DNA from: JBBATK01 sp044228285 | GTDB lineage: Bacteria; Bacteroidota; Ignavibacteria; Kapaibacteriales; NICIL-2 | DNA: 64,000 nucleotides | Direction of reading: 5' to 3' | Assembly: GCA_044228285.1 (NCBI GenBank) | Contig: JBGAVD010000003.1 | Location: forward strand, 124,001-188,000 | Position numbers and translations under genes: made by a program | Shown: positions 19,463 through 27,743 of the stretch, piece by piece | Numbering within the stretch: position 1 is the first letter of the stretch | Layout: each line of letters starts with the position of its first letter | The notes under the pieces: generated by a model | The model's input: only the letters and a program-made list of their open reading frames with translations | Told to the model about the DNA's origin: nothing | Database searches by the model: none

Positions 19463-19715
19463 TGCGAGAACGTGAGAATATGAGACAACAAGAGCACAAC
19501 CGCTTTCGCAACTCCGTTGCCAGAAGTGGAAGAGTCAACAAAATGATCGATGGTTCGATCAGGAACTGGCAAAGATAACACCCTGTGCAGACATCGTATT
19601 TGGAGGATTTATTTTATTCTTGTGCTCAATAGCGAATCCACTGGTTCGTTGTCAGTCATTAGTACACTATTGCTATCCCTATCCCGGGAAAGCGCAAAGA
19701 GGAAGAACCAGGTAG

Positions 19716-21167
19716 ATGATCGATACCCATTCACATATTGACACAGAAGCATTTGATGAGGATCGTTCGGAACTCCTTGCCCGTGCCTGGCAAGCCGGTG
19801 TAGAAGCCATCGTTATCCCTTCAATTGGTCCAGAAGGCTTCGAAAAACTGCAAAATTTGGTCGATTCAGAGCCTCGTCTCTACCGCGGCATAGGAGTGCA
19901 TCCCCACAATGTGGCTACAATGACAGACGAGGATCTGCGTACAGTAGAGGCTGGCATTGGAAACACTCGTGTAGTGGCTATTGGCGAGATTGGTTTAGAC
20001 TATTACTACGATTTTGCGCCAAAAGACGTGCAGCAACGTCGTTTTCGCGATCAAATCCGCTTAGCTAAGGCTCACCAGCTCCCGATTATCGTCCACAATC
20101 GCGAAGCCGATGAAGACATTCTCCGTATTTTGCAAGACGAGCAGGACGGCTCTTTGCGTGGTGTACTCCACTGCTTCTCCAGCGGTGTGGATGTACTGCT
20201 GCAATGCATCGACCTCGGCTTTCACGTTTCGTTCACCGGCAACGTGACCTTTAAAAACTCCACGCTGGCCGAAGTTGTGCAAGCTGTGCCTATTGATCGA
20301 TTTATGATCGAAACGGACGCACCCTACATTACTCCGGTTCCCCATCGTGGTAAGCGAAATGAGCCTTCGTATGTTGGCCTTATCGCTGAAAAAATAGCTC
20401 ACTTACGTTCCATCTCAACGGATGAGGTTCTTTCGATGACCACTCAGACAGCCCGAAAATTCTTTGGTATTCTTTGCTTGATCTTGCTTTGCCAGTTCGT
20501 TGCCTTTGCTCAAGAGGATGATGACGATAACGCACATCCTTATAAAAAGCGCTTTGGTTTTGGTGGAATTGCTACCACAAACACTATCGTAGAAGCAAGA
20601 ACGGATAGTGGAAGCGCAGAAACGGTTTCGTTTTCCTATCCTGGGGTCTCGAGCTTTGGAGCGATGCTCTGTTATGAGATCTCAGACCGCTTCATGATTG
20701 AAGGCGCGTACATTCACACGAACAACAAGAAAGTACTTCGAGACTCGCTGGCGAATCCGGATGGGCAGCAACATTCCAATGTTCACCAAACCATTGAGTT
20801 GTCGATGCGCTATCTCTGGAATCCCTATTCACGAGTTGTGTTTTATCTCTCCGCTGGACCAACCTTTTTCATCAACGATTATGATGGTGGAGATGGTGTG
20901 TTGGATGAGTATCTATCTGCTGGTAGACCAACGCCAGTTTATGGCAATACCACAAAAATTCTCGGTTTGTCTGGAGGCTTAGGACTCTTTGCGAACATCA
21001 AAACCAAGTACGGTATGATTGTCCCTGGTGGTGAGTGGCGCGTGGACTTCTTTTTGTCAACGGAGGACCGTGATATTTTCAAGAACAAGACGACGATTGT
21101 GAAATCAAACATTTCAACCTATTTCTCATTTCCTCGCTTCACGTTGCAGTTCTTTCCAAACTTCTAA
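19716..21167 (+). CDS. tatD: TatD-family deoxyribonuclease fused in frame to an outer-membrane beta-barrel
   Basis: One open frame of 483 codons holds two proteins. Residues 1-251 are a complete TatD metallo-DNase: ligands THSH (His5, His7), GEIGLDYY (Glu91), His127, His152 and ETDAPY (Asp201), ending with the usual TARKFFGI. Residues 241-265 form a full signal peptide (MTTQTARKF then a hydrophobic core, cleavage AFA|QED). Residues 266-483 look like an outer-membrane barrel ending in Phe. An ATG at 20436 has GAGG eight bases upstream. The likely reading is a nested, in-frame second gene overlapping the tatD 3' end, rather than a fusion of a cytoplasmic nuclease to a barrel. Confidence 0.88.
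   Translation: MIDTHSHIDTEAFDEDRSELLARAWQAGVEAIVIPSIGPEGFEKLQNLVDSEPRLYRGIGVHPHNVATMTDEDLRTVEAGIGNTRVVAIGEIGLDYYYDFAPKDVQQRRFRDQIRLAKAHQLPIIVHNREADEDILRILQDEQDGSLRGVLHCFSSGVDVLLQCIDLGFHVSFTGNVTFKNSTLAEVVQAVPIDRFMIETDAPYITPVPHRGKRNEPSYVGLIAEKIAHLRSISTDEVLSMTTQTARKFFGILCLILLCQFVAFAQEDDDDNAHPYKKRFGFGGIATTNTIVEARTDSGSAETVSFSYPGVSSFGAMLCYEISDRFMIEGAYIHTNNKKVLRDSLANPDGQQHSNVHQTIELSMRYLWNPYSRVVFYLSAGPTFFINDYDGGDGVLDEYLSAGRPTPVYGNTTKILGLSGGLGLFANIKTKYGMIVPGGEWRVDFFLSTEDRDIFKNKTTIVKSNISTYFSFPRFTLQFFPNF
20436..21167 (+). CDS. Outer-membrane beta-barrel protein, in-frame internal start
   Basis: If translation starts at the internal ATG, the product is 243 residues: a 25-residue signal peptide, an acidic QEDDDDN start of the mature part, then alternating amphipathic strands with aromatic girdles and a C-terminal Phe, as in outer-membrane proteins. 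The first eleven codons would also encode the last TatD helix (MTTQTARKFFG). The site GATGAGGTTCTTTCG before the ATG is a reasonable ribosome-binding site. No stop codon separates the two reading units. Function of the barrel is unknown. Confidence 0.6.
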   Translation: MTTQTARKFFGILCLILLCQFVAFAQEDDDDNAHPYKKRFGFGGIATTNTIVEARTDSGSAETVSFSYPGVSSFGAMLCYEISDRFMIEGAYIHTNNKKVLRDSLANPDGQQHSNVHQTIELSMRYLWNPYSRVVFYLSAGPTFFINDYDGGDGVLDEYLSAGRPTPVYGNTTKILGLSGGLGLFANIKTKYGMIVPGGEWRVDFFLSTEDRDIFKNKTTIVKSNISTYFSFPRFTLQFFPNF

Positions 21168-21185
21168 GCCAAACGAAGGCTTCGT

Positions 21186-21806
21186 ATGTATCGAATTTTA
21201 AAGCATGCATTGCTCGATTGCGATATGACTATTCTTCGCAATCGTGAGTCGGGAGCTGAGGAATTCCGTGCTGCCTTAGAACGTGTTGCGCACCATCTCT
21301 GCATTGCTCTTTGCGAAAACCTTCCTTTGCAGACGAACGCAATTCAAACGCCGCTACAAGAAACCACAGGCTACACCATCGCTCATGATGTTGTGCTGGT
21401 ACCTATCCTTCGATCAGGTCTTACCCTCTTACACTCGTTCACACAGTTGATACCACAAGCCAAGATTGGTTACGTTGGTCTCAAACGTGACGAGGAAACG
21501 TTGGAGGCAAAGGAGTACTATTGCAATATTCCTACTCTTTATCCAGGTACGGTTGTCATCGTTTTAGACCCGATGTTAGCTACGGGCGGTAGCATGTGTG
21601 CAGCCCTTGCTGATCTCAAAGCACGAGGCGCTCAAGACCTCCGTGCGGCTTGTGTTCTCGCGGCTCCTGCAGGTATCGAACGAGTCATGCTCGAGCATCC
21701 TGACGTGCAGCTCTGCTGCGCAGCGCAAGACGCTGGCTTAAACTCCTCGGGCTTTATCATTCCAGGCCTTGGCGATGCGGGCGACCGTGCGCATGGTACA
21801 CTCTAA
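21186..21806 (+). CDS. upp: Uracil phosphoribosyltransferase
   Basis: A 206-residue type I phosphoribosyltransferase that makes UMP from uracil and PRPP in pyrimidine salvage. The PRPP loop VIVLDPMLATGGS and the C-terminal uracil-binding region (GFIIPGLGDAGDRAHGT) are intact, as is the N-terminal MTILRN segment. The start at 21186 has GAAGGC upstream. It lies 18 bases after the barrel gene and 9 bases before the DMT transporter, so these genes are likely one transcript. Confidence 0.95.
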   Translation: MYRILKHALLDCDMTILRNRESGAEEFRAALERVAHHLCIALCENLPLQTNAIQTPLQETTGYTIAHDVVLVPILRSGLTLLHSFTQLIPQAKIGYVGLKRDEETLEAKEYYCNIPTLYPGTVVIVLDPMLATGGSMCAALADLKARGAQDLRAACVLAAPAGIERVMLEHPDVQLCCAAQDAGLNSSGFIIPGLGDAGDRAHGTL

Positions 21807-21815
21807 GCGCAACTC

Positions 21816-22676
21816 ATGCTCTTTCTGCTCTTCTTTCAACAACTCGTCGCCAGCAGTACCCATCTCTTTGCAAAGCACATAACCGAAACGCTCCACCCGG
21901 CTGTCATCGTGTTCTATCGCGGCACCTTCTCGGCACTCGCGTACGGATCGTGGGTCTTGATTCGTCGCAATTATCTGACAAAGATCGATCGAGCCGATTG
22001 GTCAATGTTGCTCTTGCTGGGTCTGATCAACATCCCCATGAATCAACTCATGTTTGTGTGGGGTCTAAAGTACACTACACCACCTGATGCCTCGCTTGCC
22101 TATGCACTATCGCCTGCATTTGTCCTGGTCATATCACACTTCTTCTTTGGTGACAAACTCAACACGAAGAAAGTAGTAGGGATTCTGATCGCACTCGTAG
22201 GAACGCTGATTATCTTATTGGAAAAGGGTTTGAGCTTCAGCTGCGAGCACTTGCTTGGCAATTGTATTGAGCTAGGCGCCAGCTGCTCTTGGGCTTTCTA
22301 CACGGTGCTTGGTCGGAGAATGGCGATGCGCTATGGCGCGGTACATTCCACTGCCCTCTCCATGTTCATTGGTATCGGTCTGTTTGCACCGATCTATGCT
22401 CTGTTACCCATTGAGCACACTAGTCCAATGACATTCACAGGCGATCAGTGGTTTAGCCTGGTCTACCTAGGGGTGATTACTAGCGGTATTGGCTTTGCTC
22501 TATGGTACTACCTTCTCACCAAAATGGAAGCTGCCAAAGTGGCAGTATTCAATAACCTCCAACCTGTACTCACTACCGTGTTAACTTTCATAATCAGCTC
22601 CCAAGTACCTAGTCCGGTGTTTGTTATGGGCGCTCTCATCGTGATGACAGGTGTTATTGTTACACAGCGCTCGTAG
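21816..22676 (+). CDS. EamA/DMT-superfamily transporter
   Basis: A 286-residue integral membrane protein with about ten helices in two EamA repeats. Typical signatures are FYRGTFSALAYGSWVLIRR in the first half and the PDASLAYALSPAFVLVISHFFFGDKL and VAVFNNLQPVLTTVLTFIISSQVP segments at the repeat ends. Members export amino acids, metabolites or drugs; the substrate is unknown. It begins nine bases after upp. Confidence 0.88.
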   Translation: MLFLLFFQQLVASSTHLFAKHITETLHPAVIVFYRGTFSALAYGSWVLIRRNYLTKIDRADWSMLLLLGLINIPMNQLMFVWGLKYTTPPDASLAYALSPAFVLVISHFFFGDKLNTKKVVGILIALVGTLIILLEKGLSFSCEHLLGNCIELGASCSWAFYTVLGRRMAMRYGAVHSTALSMFIGIGLFAPIYALLPIEHTSPMTFTGDQWFSLVYLGVITSGIGFALWYYLLTKMEAAKVAVFNNLQPVLTTVLTFIISSQVPSPVFVMGALIVMTGVIVTQRS

Positions 22677-22817
22677 AAGAGATTTCTGCTCATGCTCGAC
22701 CTTCGGTCTCGACGGTTTCTATGACTGAGCTTGGTATCTCATCTGTTCAAGACTCTTCTCTGCGGACATACTCTCTTCGCTTACAGACGGTACATTGCCG
22801 CTACAAAAACTTAGGTT

Positions 22818-23267
22818 TCAACGCTTGCTCCGCAAGTGAACTCGTCGTACAAGTTTTAAGCCAGACCAGTGGTCGTCAATGGCACATACTTTAGTGTCGA
22901 CTAATGTTCCCTCTAGGGCAGAGTCACGAATACGATCTTCGGTTAGCTCTGTGGGCTGCTTAGAACTTTTCTTGTACCACGATATCCAGATACTGGCTTT
23001 GTCATGCATCTCTGCTTCGCAGAGTTGCAAACTGTCAAGAAGATCTTGGTTGGTGTTGATGAAGAAGTGGATGATGTCGGCTTCTTTAAGACTCTCGCAC
23101 CATCGACTATCAGCCGGCAGCATTCCAACCAAAGACTCATACTCCCCTAGCTGAAGATTCGAATAAAGAGCCAAACCACTGGCTAAGCCGAGCTTTCGTT
23201 GAAGAGAAGGAGCTGTCGAACTTTCTGTATCACGGACTTTCGCTGATGTGGAAACACGTTTTGCCAT
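22818..23267 (-). CDS. DUF3052 family protein
   Basis: A 149-residue soluble protein. After a short charged lead it shows the DUF3052 pattern: LQRKLGLASGLALYSN, a DIIHFFINTNQDLL core, IWISWYKKSSK and the C-terminal DDHWSGLKLVRR. Biochemical function of the family is unknown. It is convergent with the DMT transporter and divergent from the DUF2461 gene. Confidence 0.85.
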   Translation of the reverse strand: MAKRVSTSAKVRDTESSTAPSLQRKLGLASGLALYSNLQLGEYESLVGMLPADSRWCESLKEADIIHFFINTNQDLLDSLQLCEAEMHDKASIWISWYKKSSKQPTELTEDRIRDSALEGTLVDTKVCAIDDHWSGLKLVRRVHLRSKR

Positions 23268-23456
23268 TGCGTCGCTGCTATGTTGACTGAGGTTGAGGCT
23301 GCGTCATAAAATGAGAGGACTGCGTAGGATTTCTCGTGACGTACCTCCAAAAGTCAAAACTGCAAAATGATACACAGCAAACAAAATGTGGCTTGAGTAC
23401 ACTAAGCTACTGCTTTCTATTTTCGTTGTAGGAAACGAACCATTGAAACTCATACT

Positions 23457-24122
23457 ATGAACTACCTAACCAAAGAGTGCACGAAGTTTCTCCAGGGATT
23501 GAAGAAGAACAACCGCAAGATCTGGTTCGATGAGCATCGCGACACCTACGAACAGCATGTAAAGAAGCCCTTCCGTTCGCTCATCGATGCGCTATCAGAA
23601 CGCATTGCCGAGGTTGATCCTTTCTATGCTTGTACTGCTGCTCAAGCTGTGTTTCGTATCAACCGTGATGTGCGTTTCTCGAAAAACAAGGAGCCATACA
23701 AGACGAATATTGCTGCTGTGCTGGGTCCGGGAGGACGCAAAGGAATGCCTGGCTTCTATGTACACATTGAGCCATCAAAGACCTTTGTTGGTGGTGGTGC
23801 CTATGAAGTCGACAAAGACAAACTCAATAGCATTCGCAGCTTCTTGCTGAAGCATCCAGGAGCTCTGGAGCAAGCAGTACAAGACAAACATTTTGCGAAA
23901 ACCTATGGAGAGATTCTTGGAGAGAAGAACAAGACTCTGCCGCCTTTGTTCAAAGAAGCCGCTGCTGAACATCCGTATCTGTATCACAAACAGTTTTACT
24001 TCATGCACGAGTTCAAAACATCAGAGCTTATCACAGCCGAAGATCAAGTTGGACTACTGTTTACATACTTTCTGGCATCACTCTCCGTCAACAATGTTCT
24101 GCGCGACGCACTCGAGGCCTAG
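23457..24122 (+). CDS. DUF2461 (TIGR02453) family protein
   Basis: A 221-residue protein with the family hallmarks: FLQGLKKNNRKIWFDEHRDTYE near the N-terminus, VFRINRDVRFSKNKEPYKTNIAA in the middle and GFYVHIEPSKTFVGGGAYE. The length is typical. Function is unknown. It is convergent with the next gene, whose stop is only 25 bases away. Confidence 0.9.
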   Translation: MNYLTKECTKFLQGLKKNNRKIWFDEHRDTYEQHVKKPFRSLIDALSERIAEVDPFYACTAAQAVFRINRDVRFSKNKEPYKTNIAAVLGPGGRKGMPGFYVHIEPSKTFVGGGAYEVDKDKLNSIRSFLLKHPGALEQAVQDKHFAKTYGEILGEKNKTLPPLFKEAAAEHPYLYHKQFYFMHEFKTSELITAEDQVGLLFTYFLASLSVNNVLRDALEA

Positions 24123-24147
24123 CATTCTCAAACCATGATGCCGACGT

Positions 24148-25296
24148 TCATCGTTTCCACTGTATTGTTGAGAGCATCGACTCCACAGTCGACGATATCC
24201 AGCTGTAGTCGTGTCGCCAACAAGTAACATGCGCAACGATGCACAAATCCTTATCGCAACTTGAGAAATAGCGATGAATGACGTAGCCGCGTCGCTCTTG
24301 TGTGAACGACATATTACTCCCTACGAGCGATCCCAGTTTGTATTCATCATCAATTTGGACATCTGGTTCATAGCGCGTAGCGATAGCTTCCATTGATTGG
24401 TGCAACGCACTTCGAAGGGAATCGGCAGACATTTGTTGGACGCGGAAGGCAGACACTTGTACTTGATACAGAGGTTCTTGCACCACCAGAGTGTTCCAAT
24501 TCGTATCTGATGACTGCACTTCCTCGAACTTCTCATTGGGGTTGTAGACTGTGCCACTCAGCTTTGTAAGAGGGTTCGCTACAACTCTGTATTTGAGGTT
24601 CTTATGAAAGGTACTAAGCTTCATTGTGAAGCCTTGTTTTGGTGTTTCAATCGTCTGCTGTGCGTTGTGAACCGTATCGATACGCACTGCGTTGGAGAGC
24701 GTCTGTAGCAAGAGTCGCTCAGTGGTTGTCGTCGTTGGAGCTGCACTTAAGTATGATCGCAGCAAAAGTCCATAACTTTTGTCGGCAATGTGCACAAGCA
24801 AGATTTCGGTGAAGACATCAAGGCCATGTGGATCGCGCGGTTCTGGCGATTGAGCAGGACGGCGAACGCTAATATCAACTGCGGTCAGCCCATCCAAAAC
24901 TCCAGCCTGATTTGAACACTGCAACAGATCATCAGCACTCTTTGACTCACGCGCAGCCACTTGTGAGCGCTGCAGTGCAATACTATTGTAATAAGCATCG
25001 GGTGTCGGGAACGCTTTGCCTAGAGCGAAGACGATGGCATAAGCCCCTCCAGGGCATTCAATACTCAATGCATTCGTATCTGATAGCGCAGCACTCAATG
25101 AAGGCTGCTTCAAGCTATCATTCGTGTAGTCGAGCCTCCGAAGCACTTCAGCATCCAGATACATCGGCTTCACCTTATAGATATCCGGCAGGTGCAACGA
25201 AACGCCATGACGCTCTAATCGGTAGATTCGTTCAGAACCTGCTTGTCCGGATACGCTTAGTATCACCACGCATAGTATGATTAAGAAACCCTTCAC
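24148..25296 (-). CDS. Secreted protein of unknown function
   Basis: A 382-residue protein with a Sec signal peptide (MKGFLIILCVVILSVSGQAG). The mature part is mixed alpha/beta with no motif recognised. It has few cysteines, including a pair late in the sequence (CDKDLCIVAHVTC), and no T9SS sorting domain or lipobox. The start is GTG, supported by GAGG nine bases upstream. It is probably periplasmic. No relation to the convergent DUF2461 gene is evident. Confidence 0.75.
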   Translation of the reverse strand: MKGFLIILCVVILSVSGQAGSERIYRLERHGVSLHLPDIYKVKPMYLDAEVLRRLDYTNDSLKQPSLSAALSDTNALSIECPGGAYAIVFALGKAFPTPDAYYNSIALQRSQVAARESKSADDLLQCSNQAGVLDGLTAVDISVRRPAQSPEPRDPHGLDVFTEILLVHIADKSYGLLLRSYLSAAPTTTTTERLLLQTLSNAVRIDTVHNAQQTIETPKQGFTMKLSTFHKNLKYRVVANPLTKLSGTVYNPNEKFEEVQSSDTNWNTLVVQEPLYQVQVSAFRVQQMSADSLRSALHQSMEAIATRYEPDVQIDDEYKLGSLVGSNMSFTQERRGYVIHRYFSSCDKDLCIVAHVTCWRHDYSWISSTVESMLSTIQWKR

Positions 25297-25471
25297 GCTA
25301 ACTATCCTCGTTTATTGATGCTCAGACCCATAGAACACGAATTTAGCTGACAGAGCGAGAACATCGTTGGCAAACAATTGTGAGGTGAAGGTACTTTACT
25401 ATGTCTCGGCGCCTGATTTCTACTTACTATACACGAGAGCGGGAATGACATAGCTATGACTCAAGGACATC

Positions 25472-25522
25472 AAAAAAAAAGCGAGTGCACTGCAAGTTCA
25501 ATGACCTGCAGTAAGCACTCGC
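25472..25522 (-). terminator. Rho-independent terminator of the cytochrome gene
   Basis: Arms GCGAGTGC (25481-25488) and GCACTCGC (25515-25522), extended by inner CTGCA pairing, are followed on the minus strand by a U-run from the nine A at 25472-25480. The hairpin lies about 100 bases beyond the cytochrome stop codon. The surrounding gap 25297-25619 holds no other supported gene. Confidence 0.8.
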
Positions 25523-25619
25523 TAAGTATCTGCTGTACAAGGCGGACTCAATGTTCAGGCGGACTCCTTCTCAGGTTTCCATTGATTCTTGAGGAACCTT
25601 CTCAACAAGCTCTTTCATG

Positions 25620-26855
25620 TTAACGACCGGAACTCTTACCCAGCTCTTGCACGTAGTGCGCAATCTCCACAAGATCCTGATCTGGTATCCGACCTTCCCA
25701 GGTTGGCATCACCGTTCCTGGGTACACCGTCTCAGGGTTCTTAATAAAGTTGATGAGCAAGTCGTCGCCAGGATACTTCTTGTGTGCGAGCTGTAAATCT
25801 GCATAGCCCAAACCTGTGTTGCCGTGACAGTGCACGCATCCATACGAGTTAAACAACTGTTTGCCTCGTGAACTATTAGCATCCAGAGCAACTTTCTGCG
25901 CATCAGCAACAGGATTGGCGAGAGCTGGAATGGTACGAAGGTATTGGTACATGGCTCGAATCTCGAAGTCGGACAAATGACTCAAGCGTACCATTGGGTA
26001 ACGCAGGAGTTGCCCATTCGGACGAAAACCGTTTTTCATTGTCGACACAAACTGTTCTTCCGTCCAGGAACCAATACCATGAACTTTATCTGGTGTTATG
26101 TTTCTCGATGGAACGATCAGTTTCTCGTAGTCTGTCGTTTTGTTTCCTCCACCATAGAATCCAACGCTATTCGTTGGTACAACTCTGTCGTTCGATGCAA
26201 AGTCTGCTGAGTGACATTCATAACACGCGAACACACCATTTGCCAAATAGCGACCGTATGCGATGTGATCTGTTGTGTCTGGCAGAGCGATTGCTTCTTT
26301 CGGATACTCAAAAGGCTTGAAGGCTCCGGCAAAGGTTAAAACTTTAGCAAAGAGGGAAGCCTCAGACTGACGGTTCTGGGTGGAAGCAGGTGCAACGATG
26401 GGATCATCACTACGAAGAAAAGCAACGATAGAATAGAGATCTTCGTCGGCAATTCCTGTCAGCTTTACCATCCATGGTGGAACAAACTTGTGCGTCTTCG
26501 GGTGAATGCCGGTACGAATCAACCAGATGATCTCACCGTCAGACCAAGCACCAATACCATTGATAGGATCTTTCGTAATGTTCCGCGAGTAAGCAGTACC
26601 AAAGATCTCCGGTAGGTCACCCATTCTACGTCCAGTAAGTTGTCTGGTCACCGGGTCACGATGACATTCAGCACACAAAGTCATTACCAACATTCTTCCG
26701 CGCTCTAAACGTGCACTCGTCGCCTCAACTCGAATAGTAGGAATGTTCACTTCGTACGTCGGGTTGTATGCGAAGTTGATGTAGAGTAGTAGCACCCCAA
26801 TGAGTGCGACAACAATTCCTAGACTGATTCCAAACCACTTAAAGAATCTCTTCAT
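25620..26855 (-). CDS. Membrane-anchored three-haem cytochrome c
   Basis: A 411-residue protein with an N-terminal hydrophobic anchor (residues 7-29, WFGISLGIVVALIGVLLLY). Three CxxCH haem c sites follow: CAECH (61-65), CYECH (211-215) and CVHCH (340-344), each in a cytochrome c domain with distal Met candidates (for example PPWMVKLTG and PTWEGRIPD regions). The three-domain layout resembles cytochrome subunits of alcohol or gluconate dehydrogenases, but no dehydrogenase gene is adjacent. It is likely periplasmic electron transfer from an unknown donor to a terminal oxidase. A terminator follows the gene. Confidence 0.88.
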   Translation of the reverse strand: MKRFFKWFGISLGIVVALIGVLLLYINFAYNPTYEVNIPTIRVEATSARLERGRMLVMTLCAECHRDPVTRQLTGRRMGDLPEIFGTAYSRNITKDPINGIGAWSDGEIIWLIRTGIHPKTHKFVPPWMVKLTGIADEDLYSIVAFLRSDDPIVAPASTQNRQSEASLFAKVLTFAGAFKPFEYPKEAIALPDTTDHIAYGRYLANGVFACYECHSADFASNDRVVPTNSVGFYGGGNKTTDYEKLIVPSRNITPDKVHGIGSWTEEQFVSTMKNGFRPNGQLLRYPMVRLSHLSDFEIRAMYQYLRTIPALANPVADAQKVALDANSSRGKQLFNSYGCVHCHGNTGLGYADLQLAHKKYPGDDLLINFIKNPETVYPGTVMPTWEGRIPDQDLVEIAHYVQELGKSSGR

Positions 26856-27676
26856 GCTTGTCCCCTATTGATATGGATTGTTAGTACGCAGGCAGTATCA
26901 TTTCTGCCTGAATAGTCAAGTCGTTCTGAAATCACGTATCCTCTGCTCAAAGTCCGCCTTTCACCTCATCGCGAACCTTATCTGTGATTGCTCATCCTAC
27001 ATCTAGCCTAAGAAGTCGTTGCACTCTTTTCACGCTCGTGCACTTCTCAGCGCATGTCAGGACTCACCACGCTAAGCACTGAAAGTGATTGTTGCATCTG
27101 TCATTTTCAATTCGAACTGATTACGGAGGAGCTATACTGGTTGACACGATTCTGACTACCAAGGACTACTTCCTTCTTCATTGATCGCAGTCTGCACTAC
27201 GCCCTAATCAAAAGAGAAATACCGTAGGTTACTGGCTATGGTCAGTTGATCTGTGTCTGCATGTAAATCGACGGAATCTCGTACGCTCGCGTCTGCTTAT
27301 CTGTGGCGTTCTCGTGCTGAAGCAGTTCGAACGCTCCCCTTTGCCAATCTTTCATACTCTCTAGCATGTACTGTCTGCTAGCGTGATATCAATCAGAGTT
27401 CGTTGTTGTCGTTTTGATTAATCTGTCGCGGAATGATGTTAAGCAACATAATAAGGATACATTCGGCGCGCAAGCGTACAGGAGTCGTTATAGGCTTATT
27501 GGATGTTGAGGTGCTATTATCCTGGCCTTTTCAGTACGAAACAAGGGGATGATGTTAAAAAGAAGGAAAATTAAATTCAAAGTCTGTGCCAAGACAGGTG
27601 TCGGCAGCTAGCGGATCGAGGTACCAAGAAGAGGGTAGGAATGAAGAGTGAGGGTTGGATGTAGTTGGACACAACT
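26856..27676. other. Long intergenic region with no clear gene
   Basis: About 820 bases between the start of the cytochrome gene and the terminator of the OmpA gene. I see no frame with convincing protein character. The only curiosity is a 20-codon basic ORF from about 27548 (MMLKRRKIKFKVCAKTG) preceded by AAGGGG, which is too short to support. No tRNA or repeat was recognised. Confidence 0.4.
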
Positions 27677-27713
27677 GAAAACGGCAGTTGGCCAGAGGCC
27701 AACTGCCGTTTTC
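27677..27713 (-). terminator. Perfect 16-bp hairpin terminator of the OmpA gene
   Basis: AAAACGGCAGTTGGCC (27678-27693) and GGCCAACTGCCGTTTT (27697-27712) form a perfect 16-bp stem with a 3-base loop. A short U-rich stretch follows on the minus strand (TTTTCAGTTG). It lies about 30 bases beyond the OmpA stop codon. Confidence 0.85.
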
Positions 27714-27743
27714 GCGTGTAAGAAAATCTTCAAGCAGAGTCGT

